A stretch of 10,284 bases of DNA from DATNBT01 sp964579765 (GTDB lineage: Bacteria; Acidobacteriota; Vicinamibacteria; Vicinamibacterales; CAVVIG01), in the NCBI GenBank assembly GCA_964579765.1, contig CAZOIK010000023.1, forward strand, positions 1-10,284. Direction: 5' to 3'. This document shows positions 1 through 6,455 of the stretch, piece after piece. Numbering within the stretch: the first letter of the stretch is position 1; each line of letters opens with the position of its first letter. The notes beneath the pieces are model-generated. The model was not told where the DNA came from. It worked only from the letters and a program-made list of their open reading frames with translations, and did not search any database. Both the position numbers and the translations under genes were made by a program.

Positions 1-801
1 GAGGACGTCGGGCGCCGGCCGGGCCGTGTTGACCATGACGACGTCCACTCGTCGCCCGATGGCTTCCTCGATGCGCGCGACGGCGTCGGCGGCGGTGAAC
101 CCGGCCATGCCGCCGCCCTCGGTCAAAAGGTTCGCGACGAGGATGATCGGCCCGCGCATATGAGCGAGCGCCTCGGGCACGCCGCGCACCAGGAAGTTCG
201 GCAGCAGGCTCGTGTAGAAGCTGCCTGGCCCGATGACCACCGCGTCGAACTGCGCGATGGCGTTCGCGACGACCGGGTGAATCGCGACAGGCGGCTCGAG
301 CCACACGCGGTGGACGAGCCGTCCCGACGTCTGCTCCGCGTCCACTTCGACCTCGCCGCGCGTGATCGACCCGTCGTCGTACTGCGCGCAGATCTGCGCG
401 CTCTCGACGGTGACCGGCCACACGCGGCCGCGGCAGCCGAGCAGCGCGCGCAGCCCGTCCACCGCGTTGAGAAAGTCGCCGCTGTAGCTCTGCATCATCG
501 AGAGCAGCAGGTTGCCGCCGGTGTGGCCGCCGAGGCGCGCGTGCTCGAGGGTGGGCAGCCGCGCGAGCAGCACCCGGCGCGCCTCACGCGCGTTGCGCGA
601 CAGGGCGAGCGCGCACTTGAGGATGTCGCCTGGCGGCAGCACGCCCAGCTCGTCGCGCAGCTGGCCGGAGCTTCCGCCGCTGTCGAACATCGTCACCACG
701 GCGTTGACGTGCAGCCACGGGTTGCTCTTGAGACCGCCGAGGACGCTCGGCATGCCCGTCCCGCCGCCGAAACACCCGATGCTCAACTCGCGCAGGCGCA
801 T
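1..801 (-). CDS. yvcK: YvcK/CofD-like protein (gluconeogenesis factor family), 3' end beyond window
   Basis: Reads without a stop from ATG at 801 to the left edge, giving 267 residues; the family is usually about 310-330, so the C-terminus lies outside. Visible motifs are the N-terminal nucleotide-binding loop FGGGTG (11-16), TMFDSGGSSGQLRDE (37-51), LPPGD (55-59), GGHTGGN (91-97) and GPGSFYTSLLPN (191-202). These are the hallmarks of the YvcK branch of the CofD-like fold. Known family role: YvcK of Bacillus is needed for growth on gluconeogenic carbon sources and normal cell shape, and binds UDP-sugars; it is a cytosolic protein without a firmly defined reaction. The usual partners rapZ and whiA are not in the window, although one could lie beyond the edge. 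There is no Shine-Dalgarno; a -10-like TATTAT lies 7-12 bp upstream, suggesting a leaderless transcript. The gene is divergent from 819. A true F420-pathway CofD is the alternative but fits the motifs less well. Confidence 0.9.
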   Translation of the reverse strand, partial: MRLRELSIGCFGGGTGMPSVLGGLKSNPWLHVNAVVTMFDSGGSSGQLRDELGVLPPGDILKCALALSRNAREARRVLLARLPTLEHARLGGHTGGNLLLSMMQSYSGDFLNAVDGLRALLGCRGRVWPVTVESAQICAQYDDGSITRGEVEVDAEQTSGRLVHRVWLEPPVAIHPVVANAIAQFDAVVIGPGSFYTSLLPNFLVRGVPEALAHMRGPIILVANLLTEGGGMAGFTAADAVARIEEAIGRRVDVVMVNTARPAPDVL

Positions 802-818
802 GCGCTAATAATACTCAC
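802..818. promoter_or_regulatory. Candidate bidirectional leaderless promoter in a 17-bp divergent spacer
   Basis: The whole spacer between the start codons at 801 (minus) and 819 (plus) is 17 bp, with an AT-rich core at 806-813 in very GC-rich surroundings. On the plus strand AATAAT (807-812, 5 of 6 to TATAAT) occupies -12 to -7 relative to the A of ATG 819. On the minus strand TATTAT (813-808, 5 of 6) occupies -12 to -7 relative to ATG 801. Neither gene has a Shine-Dalgarno. The arrangement fits two overlapping -10 elements whose transcripts begin at the start codons. No -35 elements are claimed. Confidence 0.5.
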
Positions 819-1508
819 ATGACCGACGCTTCTTCCGCGCTCCAGGCGCTCGACGGCGACGTCCGCGGGATCTTCGGCGGCCGCTTCGTCTCGCTCGTTC
901 ACTACGGCGCCCGCGCGCACGCCGCCGCGAGCCATCATCAGCGGGGGCATCACGGCCAGCACGAGCCGGCGCTCGTCCATGCGCTCGTCGTCGTGCAGAC
1001 GCTCACGCCGGACGACCTGCGCGCGTGCGCGAAACGGATTGCGGCGTGGCACGACGAAGGCCTCGCGACGCCGCTCATCCTGCCCAGGGCCGAACTCGAG
1101 CGCTCACTCGACGTCTTCCCCTTCGAGTTCACCGCCTTCCTCGCCGACCACGTCGTCGTCGCCGGCGTGAACCCGTTCGACGGCCTGCACGTCGAACAAT
1201 CTGATCTCCGATGGGCATGCGAAGTCCAGGCGCGCAGCCACCTGCTGCACCTGCGCGAAGGCTACGTCGAAGCGCGAGGGCGCGACGACGCGCTGGCTGT
1301 GCTGATCGTGCGTTCGGCCCCGGCGTGGAAGTCGCTGCTCGAGAACCTGGCGCGTCTGGAGAAGACGTCTCCCACGGCGGACGCGGTGACGGCGCTCGTC
1401 GGCGTCAAGGAAATCTCGAACGAGGAAGCCGCTCGCATTTTTCCGGGGTATCTGGAGTCGGTGGAGACACTCACACGGCGCGTGGACACATGGTCGGCTG
1501 CGAAGTAA
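819..1508 (+). CDS. Degenerate nucleotidyltransferase-like protein with His-rich insertion
   Basis: A 229-residue cytosolic protein of unproven function. Residues 23-34 (FVSLVHYGARAH) resemble the opening strand and GS motif of minimal nucleotidyltransferases (slvLFGSrArG), and HALVVVQTL (54-62) resembles the next strand. The acidic residues that normally bind metal in that strand are absent. Between them, residues 34-54 carry seven His (34, 39, 40, 44, 45, 48, 54), longer than the usual loop. A segment near 95-125 (TPLILPRAELERSLDVFPFEF) and a helical C-terminal part (about 130-185) resemble a recurrent family of NTase-like hypothetical proteins, recognised here from memory. I infer a non-catalytic or metal-binding derivative. 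It is the first gene of the run that continues with TPM, LemA and a cytochrome; its end overlaps the next start by 19 bp. No Shine-Dalgarno is visible. Confidence 0.7.
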   Translation: MTDASSALQALDGDVRGIFGGRFVSLVHYGARAHAAASHHQRGHHGQHEPALVHALVVVQTLTPDDLRACAKRIAAWHDEGLATPLILPRAELERSLDVFPFEFTAFLADHVVVAGVNPFDGLHVEQSDLRWACEVQARSHLLHLREGYVEARGRDDALAVLIVRSAPAWKSLLENLARLEKTSPTADAVTALVGVKEISNEEAARIFPGYLESVETLTRRVDTWSAAK

Positions 1509-2341
1509 CTGCGCTCGTAGGGCGGCCCGTTCAGGGCCGCCTCCGCCGACGCGGCGCGCAAAGCGCCGCGCGACTGCTGTTCGTGCTGCTGCTCGCCGGA
1601 TCCGCCCGTGCGGCCGATCTGCCGGAACTGACCGGTCCGGTCAACGACTTCGCGCACGTCATCGACCCGCAGAGCGCCGCGGGCATCGATCGGCTGAGCC
1701 GGGCGCTGCAGAAAGCGAGCGGCGACGTGGTCGTCGTCGCGACGGTGCCGACGATCGAGGGATCCGCCGGCATCGAGGAATATGCGACGAAGCTCTTCGA
1801 AAACCACGGCAAGGGCGTGGGCACCAAGAGCAACGACAACGGCCTGCTGATCGTGCTCGCGCTCAAGGAGCGGCGCGTTCGCATTGAGGTCGGGTATGGC
1901 CTGGAGCAGTTCATCACCGATCGATTCGCCGGCGAGACGATCCGGCAGGTGATGATTCCCGAGTTCCGCAGCGGCGGCTACGGGCAGGGCCTGCTCGCCG
2001 GCACCGCGCGCATCGTCGGACGGGTCGCGAAGGCCCGCGGGGTGACGCTGCAGGACGTGCAGGTGCCGGCCGACGAGGACGGCGGCGGTGGCGGGCAGAA
2101 CTTCCCGCTGCTCATTCCCGTCCTCATCTTCATCGCGATTCTGGTCATCAGCCGCATCGGCGGTGGTCCGGGCGCCGGGATGCTCCTGTGGGGCCTCGGG
2201 CCCTGGAGCGGATGGTCGAGCGGCGTCGGCGGGTTCGGCGGCGGCCGCGGCGGCGGATTCGGCGGGGGCGGCTTCGGCGGCGGCTTCGGCGGATTTGGCG
2301 GCGGCGGCAGCGGTGGCGGCGGCGCGAGTGGAGGCTGGTAG
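1490..2341 (+). CDS. Exported TPM-domain protein with glycine-rich C-terminus (YgcG-like)
   Basis: A 283-residue envelope protein. From ATG 1490 it has an unusually long basic n-region, a hydrophobic core (about 29-38) and a likely signal peptidase I site ARA|AD after residue 41. The TPM domain follows (about 45-175), with PVNDFAHVID at its start and DNGLLIVLALKERRVRIEVG in the middle. A membrane segment covers about 205-225, and the last 50 or so residues are Gly-rich FGGG repeats. TPM proteins include YgcG and plant TLP18.3; a phosphatase or assembly role has been proposed for some, but bacterial function is unsettled. ATG 1490 was chosen because no better in-frame start lies between it and the hydrophobic core; the open frame continues upstream to 1211 only as a shadow of the preceding gene. 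Residues 10-18 are encoded by a palindromic repeat. The stop is 1 bp before the lemA start. Confidence 0.85.
   Translation: MVGCEVTALVGRPVQGRLRRRGAQSAARLLFVLLLAGSARAADLPELTGPVNDFAHVIDPQSAAGIDRLSRALQKASGDVVVVATVPTIEGSAGIEEYATKLFENHGKGVGTKSNDNGLLIVLALKERRVRIEVGYGLEQFITDRFAGETIRQVMIPEFRSGGYGQGLLAGTARIVGRVAKARGVTLQDVQVPADEDGGGGGQNFPLLIPVLIFIAILVISRIGGGPGAGMLLWGLGPWSGWSSGVGGFGGGRGGGFGGGGFGGGFGGFGGGGSGGGGASGGW
1517..1541 (+). repeat. Palindromic REP-like repeat, copy 1 (in TPM signal peptide)
   Basis: GTAG followed by a perfect 8-bp stem GGCGGCCC (1521-1528) and GGGCCGCC (1534-1541) around loop GTTCA. It shares the leading TAG, the GGCC-containing stem and the central TTCAGG with copies at 3806-3827 and 5178-5202. 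It lies 9 bp after the stop of the 819 gene and in frame inside the TPM signal peptide. No T-run follows, so a terminator role is unlikely. Confidence 0.65.
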
Positions 2342-2342
2342 G

Positions 2343-2927
2343 ATGGAGTTTATGAACAGACTTCGCAGACGTGCGGTTCAGGTACTCGTGCTCGGACTGG
2401 TCGCGGTTCCGCTTTCAGGCTGTTCGTACAACAAGTTCGTCGGCCAGGAAGAGGCGGTCAAGGCCCAGTGGGCGCAGGTGCAGAACCAGCTGCAGCGCAG
2501 AAACGACCTGATCCCGAACCTGGTCGAGACCGTGAAGGGCTACGCCGGGCACGAGGAGAGCGTGTTCAAGGACATCGCCGACTCGCGATCGCGGCTGCTC
2601 AACGCGAAATCGCCCGAGGAGACGATTGCCGCGGCGAACCAGCAGACCACGGCGCTCGGCCGTCTGCTCCTCGTCGTCGAGAACTATCCGAACCTCAAAG
2701 CGAACGAGCAGTTCAACGGCCTGATGGACGAGCTGTCGGGCACCGAAAACCGCATCGCGACCGAGCGCATGCGCTACAACGAGCGCGTGCAGGAATACAA
2801 CACGATGCGCCGGCAGTTCCCCGGCAACATCACCGCGAGCCTCTTCCACTTCAAGGACTATCCGTTCTTCGAAGCGCCGCCCGAGGCGCAGCAGGTGCCG
2901 AAGGTCAACTTCTCGAAGCCCTCGTAA
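2343..2927 (+). CDS. lemA: LemA family lipoprotein
   Basis: A 194-residue LemA protein. A signal peptide ends in a canonical lipobox LSGC with Cys27, so the mature protein should be lipid-anchored in the envelope. The core is typical of the family: a stretch near 38-68 containing AVKAQWAQVQNQLQRRNDLI, then PNLVETVKGYAGHE, then long helices and the conserved ASLFHFKDYPFFE region near the end. Known for the family: a helical-bundle protein of poorly defined function, often encoded beside TPM-domain proteins, as here. ATG 2343 has GGAGG at 2330-2334 with 8-nt spacing; ATG 2352, three codons later and in frame, is a possible alternative with GGAG only 3 nt upstream. The gene follows TPM by 1 bp and precedes the PH-cytochrome gene by 6 bp, so the three are probably co-transcribed. 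Confidence 0.95.
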   Translation: MEFMNRLRRRAVQVLVLGLVAVPLSGCSYNKFVGQEEAVKAQWAQVQNQLQRRNDLIPNLVETVKGYAGHEESVFKDIADSRSRLLNAKSPEETIAAANQQTTALGRLLLVVENYPNLKANEQFNGLMDELSGTENRIATERMRYNERVQEYNTMRRQFPGNITASLFHFKDYPFFEAPPEAQQVPKVNFSKPS

Positions 2928-2933
2928 CGCCAC

Positions 2934-3803
2934 ATGACCCCGTGGGAGCGGCGGCTCCTGACCGGCCGCCGCTATTTCATCAGCGATCTCCGCATCGTCT
3001 CCGGCGACGAGGAGCTGGCGCTCGACGACGTCGGCGACGTCCATCGCCAGCAGACCGGCTTGCAGCGTGTCCTGGGGCTGTCCACGGTCGAGGTGCGCTC
3101 ACGCGATCCGCGGCGGCGGGGGCTCGTCCTGCGCGGCGTCCGGCAGGGCGCTCAACTGGCTGCGCTGATCGAACTGCTGGCGGCCGATCCCGTCGCGCGC
3201 CGCGACGGAGACGCCGTGCGCGAGACGATGGCGTGGGAGCCGCGCGTCGCGACGCCGGGCACGCGTGAGGGGCTGACCGCCATCCTGCTCGTCGTTGCGT
3301 CGGTCGTCGCCGTTGTCGTCGGCCTGCACGGGAAGACGCCGTCGGTGTCATATCCCGACAACGATGAAATCTATCCGCACGGGCAGAAGCGCGACCACGC
3401 GGCGATCGTGCGGTTCATGCAGACCGAGGTGATGCCGTGGGCGCGGCAGGCGCTCGCGCCGATCGTGGGCTCGGCCGACAAGGTGACGTGCGCGACGTGT
3501 CACGGCGCCTCCGCCGAGGCGAGCGGCTGGCGAATGCCTGGCGTCGCCGCGCTGCCGCGGCCAATCGTGCGCGAGGCCGGATGGGAAAACTTCGGCGGTC
3601 CGATGGACGCGCAGATGCGCAACGCGATCTACGGCTACTCCGCCGAGCCCGACAAGACGTCAAAGGCGGGCTACATGCGCGAGGTCGTGATGCCCGGCAT
3701 GGCGCACCTGCTCCATCGTCCGCCGTACGACTTCACGCGGACGTATGAATACAACCGCGAGCACTTCGCGTTCGGCTGCTACCACTGCCACAAGGTGAAG
3801 TGA
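2934..3803 (+). CDS. Membrane protein fusing a bacterial PH domain to a two-heme c-type cytochrome region
   Basis: A 289-residue single-pass membrane protein. Residues about 5-86 match the bPH_2 pattern (RRYFISDLRIVSG, then LALDDVGDV, GLQRVLGLSTVEVRSRD, LRGVRQGAQLAALIELL). A strongly hydrophobic helix covers about 113-131. The remainder should be periplasmic and holds two CXXCH heme c sites: CATCH (186-190) and CYHCH (282-286, four residues from the end). Several Met and His residues between them (MPGVAALP, MPGMAHLL) could be axial ligands. PH domains bind lipids or proteins; CXXCH sites carry covalent heme after export. The topology, cytosolic PH and periplasmic hemes, is inferred. It is the last gene of the TPM-LemA run, 6 bp after lemA. 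The domain pairing is unusual in my experience, and the partner for electron transfer is unknown. Start codon support is weak: no clear Shine-Dalgarno. Confidence 0.8.
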   Translation: MTPWERRLLTGRRYFISDLRIVSGDEELALDDVGDVHRQQTGLQRVLGLSTVEVRSRDPRRRGLVLRGVRQGAQLAALIELLAADPVARRDGDAVRETMAWEPRVATPGTREGLTAILLVVASVVAVVVGLHGKTPSVSYPDNDEIYPHGQKRDHAAIVRFMQTEVMPWARQALAPIVGSADKVTCATCHGASAEASGWRMPGVAALPRPIVREAGWENFGGPMDAQMRNAIYGYSAEPDKTSKAGYMREVVMPGMAHLLHRPPYDFTRTYEYNREHFAFGCYHCHKVK

Positions 3804-3805
3804 GA

Positions 3806-3827
3806 GCAGGCCTGAAGGCCTGCCTAT
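3806..3827 (-). repeat. Palindromic REP-like repeat, copy 2 (between convergent genes; possible terminator)
   Basis: Perfect 8-bp stem GCAGGCCT (3806-3813) and AGGCCTGC (3816-3823) around a 2-nt loop. Read on the minus strand it is ATAG followed by the stem with central TTCAGG, matching copies 1 and 3. It fills the 20-bp space between the stop of the PH-cytochrome gene (3801-3803) and the stop of the acylase. The TAG of the repeat (3826-3824) is the acylase stop codon. The hairpin could end transcription from both sides, but no T-run accompanies it. Confidence 0.7.
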
Positions 3828-5953
3828 CGTGGCTGAAGGACCAACGTCGATTCGGCGTTCTGCTGAATCGCGGCGTTCGAGAAAACCAGCGGAAAGTACT
3901 CGCCTGCTGCCCACAGCTTCGCGAGATCGGCGACATGCGGGCTGCGCGGCCACTCCGACTGTCCCGGCGCGTTCGTCGCCACCGAGCGATCCCAGTCGCC
4001 GACATCGAGAATCTCGCGGAATGACGCGCCGACGTCCACGTTCGACCGCGTGAACGACGCCATCACGGTGTTCGCGTATCCGTCCTGCGGGAACGGACCG
4101 ACGTCGAACACGCGGCGCGCCGCCGCGGTAATCGCGAGTGGATGCGTGAAGAGCACGCGCCGCGGCTGGGCCGCTGGCTGCGAGGCGGCGACGCCGAGCG
4201 CCTCGAGCAGCAGCGCGTTGTCGGCCGTGAGCGCCTCGGCGAGATCGAAGTCCGTCTGGCCCAGGTAGTCGTCAACGAGGGTGGCCGGCACGCGGACCTC
4301 GGCAAGCGTGCGCCACAACGCGCGCTCGAATGCGACATAGAGCGCCGCCGCCGGCGAGTCCGCCGTCACGCGCCGGTCCCAGGCCAGCAGCGCCTGGCGC
4401 GCCGCGTCCACCCGCGCATCGTGTGACCGTAGCGACGCCAGCCTCGGGACGAGTTGCGCCGCGTTCCACGCCACCACGTCGCGCTGCTGCCGTTGGACGT
4501 CCTCGATCGCGAAGCGCGACGACCCGCTGAAGATCTGCGTCAGCCGATTCGTCCGCGCGGCGTTCTCGTTCGCGGCGATGACGACGCCGCCGGACACGTG
4601 CCGGCGCGCGCGCGCGTCGGCGCCGGCGATCTGGCTGCCCACCCCGCCGGCGTCCGCGAACACGACGTCCACCACCGGCATCCGCCACCGGCCGAGCGCC
4701 TCGCGGAGCGCCGCCACCGAACCGGCGCGATCGAGGCCGATCGCCGCCAGTTCACCCGCGCCGCCAGGCGCAAAGCCGCTCCACTTCAGCGTGAACACGA
4801 GGCCGTGCTCGCGATCCGAGGCGATGACGACGCCGTTGCGGGTGTACTCGCGCTCGAAGGGAAACGGCTTCGCTTCGCCCTTGACGACAATGGGATCGGC
4901 AATGCGCTCGACGCGCGCGCTCGCCGGCTCGACGACGACGTCTTCGGTGTCGGCGGAAGATGCCGCCATGCCCCACGCGACGCGATCGTTGTGGCCGATG
5001 ACGACGCCGGGCAGCCACGGCGACGTCGCGCCGATCACGTTCAGCCCGGGCGCCTGCAGATGCACGAGGTAGCGCAGCGACGGGTTCGCGAGCGGGCGAT
5101 GCGGATCGTTCGCGACGATCGGCGCCCCTGTCTGTGATCGCGACGCCGGAATCGCCCACGCGTTCGAGCCGACACCTGTAGTGCCGGCCTTCAGGCTGGC
5201 CGTGATCGGATGGGCAAATCCTAAAAAGAACGGCGGCGTGCCGGCCCGCCGCAGCGCTTCGCCGACGACGACGCCCGCTTTCTCGAGATCCAGGCCCGGC
5301 GGAGCGCCGCGAAACGTCGCACCGGGCAGCAGCGCCCGCGCGCGCGCCTCGCCGACCGACGCGGTGAGCTGAGCGCGCACGGCTTCGACCGCCGCATCGC
5401 CGCTCGCGAGAAACGCGTCGGTCCTGTTCAGAAGATCTTCGGGACGCCACAGCTCGGGCAACCAGCCCGCCAGCGCGAACTCCTCGGGCGGATCCCGGCG
5501 AGCGACGACGACCCAGGCGTTGACGCCGGTCACGAACGCCTCGGCGATCGCTCTCGTGTCGGCGCCGTAGCTCGCCCACTCTGCGTCGAGGCTGCCGTGG
5601 TACTGCAGACGCCGCGTCATCGCGTCGCGGTCGATGAAGTTCGGACCGAGCACCTGCGCGAGCCGGCCCTGCACGGACCGTCGCCAGAGATCCATCTGGA
5701 ACAGCCGATCCTGCGCCTGCACGAAGCCCTGCGCGACGAACAGATCGTGCGTGCTGCGCGCGGTGATGTGCGGAATGCCCCATCGATCGCGGACGATCTG
5801 AACGGGCCGCGAGAGGCCCGCGACGGTCAGGGCGCCCGACACCGGCGGCAGTGCCGGCGCGCGCTGCGCCGGCGGCGGCGCCGGCCGTCCGCAGTCCGCG
5901 GCCGGAAGCGCCGCGAGCAACGCAAGTAGAATGACCTTACGCACGCGACTCAT
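3824..5953 (-). CDS. Exported penicillin acylase family Ntn hydrolase
   Basis: A 709-residue precursor of the penicillin G acylase / acyl-homoserine-lactone acylase superfamily, which hydrolyses amide bonds of acylated substrates in the periplasm. From ATG 5953 it has a signal peptide (hydrophobic core about 7-16). The alpha-chain region carries VRDRWGIPHITA (about 54-65) and FVAQGFVQAQDRLFQMDLWR. Autocatalytic cleavage should occur at VG|SNAW, making Ser263 the N-terminal nucleophile of the beta chain; NDPH and IGHNDRVAWGMA follow as expected. AANENAA may hold the oxyanion Asn. The real substrate cannot be told from sequence. Starts at 5968 and GTG 5944 are possible; 5953 gives the best signal peptide. 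Oddities: a palindromic repeat encodes residues 251-259, just before the nucleophile; the stop codon comes from a second copy; and the 5' end overlaps the divergent DinB gene by 2 bp. Confidence 0.92.
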   Translation of the reverse strand: MSRVRKVILLALLAALPAADCGRPAPPPAQRAPALPPVSGALTVAGLSRPVQIVRDRWGIPHITARSTHDLFVAQGFVQAQDRLFQMDLWRRSVQGRLAQVLGPNFIDRDAMTRRLQYHGSLDAEWASYGADTRAIAEAFVTGVNAWVVVARRDPPEEFALAGWLPELWRPEDLLNRTDAFLASGDAAVEAVRAQLTASVGEARARALLPGATFRGAPPGLDLEKAGVVVGEALRRAGTPPFFLGFAHPITASLKAGTTGVGSNAWAIPASRSQTGAPIVANDPHRPLANPSLRYLVHLQAPGLNVIGATSPWLPGVVIGHNDRVAWGMAASSADTEDVVVEPASARVERIADPIVVKGEAKPFPFEREYTRNGVVIASDREHGLVFTLKWSGFAPGGAGELAAIGLDRAGSVAALREALGRWRMPVVDVVFADAGGVGSQIAGADARARRHVSGGVVIAANENAARTNRLTQIFSGSSRFAIEDVQRQQRDVVAWNAAQLVPRLASLRSHDARVDAARQALLAWDRRVTADSPAAALYVAFERALWRTLAEVRVPATLVDDYLGQTDFDLAEALTADNALLLEALGVAASQPAAQPRRVLFTHPLAITAAARRVFDVGPFPQDGYANTVMASFTRSNVDVGASFREILDVGDWDRSVATNAPGQSEWPRSPHVADLAKLWAAGEYFPLVFSNAAIQQNAESTLVLQPR
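5178..5202 (+). repeat. Palindromic REP-like repeat, copy 3 (inside acylase spacer peptide)
   Basis: GTAG followed by stem GCCGGCCT (5183-5190) and AGGCTGGC (5193-5200), one G-T mismatch, 2-nt loop, with central TTCAGG as in the other two copies. It lies in frame inside the minus-strand acylase gene and encodes TASLKAGTT, four residues ahead of the nucleophile serine. Confidence 0.65.
5927..5932 (+). promoter_or_regulatory. Candidate -10 element for the dinB-yheT pair
   Basis: TAGAAT matches TATAAT at 5 of 6 positions. It would place the transcription start near 5939 and leave a leader of about 13 nt before ATG 5952. It overlaps the alternative ATG at 5931, which argues against that start. 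It lies inside the signal-peptide coding region of the divergent acylase. No -35 element is claimed. Confidence 0.3.
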
Positions 5954-6443
5954 GGCGCTCAAAGACATCCTGCTCGCCGAGTTCGATCACGAGATGGGGA
6001 CGACGCGGCGGCTGCTCGCCCGCGTGCCCGACGCACGCCTCGGCTGGCAACCGCATGAGAAGTCCATGACGCTCGGCGGCCTGGCGACGCATCTCTCGAA
6101 TCTTCCCAACTGGGGCACGACGATCCTGACCGACGCGTCGTACGACCTCGACGCAGGTCCGCCGAACCTGGCCGCCGGCGGCTCGTGCGCCGACGTGCTG
6201 GTGCAGTTCGACGCCGCGGTCGCACGGACGCGCGCCGCCCTCGACCGGACCGACGCCGAGCTGAACGCGTCGTGGAAGCTGATGCGCGGGGAGCACGAGC
6301 TGTTTTCGCTGCCGCGCGCCGTCGCGTTCCGGATGTTCGTGCTCTATCACCTCGTCCATCACCGCGGGCAGCTGAGCGTCTACCTCCGCCTCAACGACGT
6401 GCCGGTGCCCGCGATTTACGGCCCGACGGCTGACGAAGGGTAA
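5952..6443 (+). CDS. DinB-fold metal-binding protein
   Basis: A 163-residue cytosolic four-helix-bundle protein of the DinB/YfiT-like superfamily. The metal site appears intact: His47 (LATHLSNLPNW) plus His133 and His137 from LYHLVHHRGQLSVYLR near the C-terminus, the pattern of the DinB triad. Family members include thiol-dependent transferases (bacillithiol or mycothiol S-transferases) and damage-induced proteins of unknown activity; nothing here fixes the substrate. ATG 5952 was chosen over ATG 5931 because MALKDILLAEFDHEM is the typical family beginning and a -10-like hexamer covers 5931. The next gene starts 12 bp after the stop, so the two are probably co-transcribed. The start overlaps that of the divergent acylase by 2 bp. 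Confidence 0.9.
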   Translation: MALKDILLAEFDHEMGTTRRLLARVPDARLGWQPHEKSMTLGGLATHLSNLPNWGTTILTDASYDLDAGPPNLAAGGSCADVLVQFDAAVARTRAALDRTDAELNASWKLMRGEHELFSLPRAVAFRMFVLYHLVHHRGQLSVYLRLNDVPVPAIYGPTADEG

Positions 6444-6455
6444 CCCAGAACCGCG

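Noticed and set aside
160..822. Plus-strand open frame opposite yvcK
   Set aside because: The minus strand carries all YvcK motifs; the plus-strand product is Arg-, Ala- and His-rich without motifs.
1211..1489. N-terminal extension of the TPM protein
   Set aside because: This frame overlaps the well-supported 819-1508 gene, has low-complexity Arg/Gly-rich composition, and lies before a clear signal peptide that starts at 1490.
1521..1541. Rho-independent terminator after the 819 gene
   Set aside because: There is no T-run after the hairpin, it lies inside the TPM coding region, and the downstream genes appear to be in the same operon.
2230..2335. GGC-rich tandem repeat as a DNA-level element
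   Set aside because: It encodes the Gly-rich tail typical of TPM proteins, so protein composition explains it.
4454..5137. Plus-strand open frame of 227 codons
   Set aside because: It is a shadow of the acylase gene on the other strand; its Arg-, Asp- and His-rich composition is typical of antisense frames at high GC.
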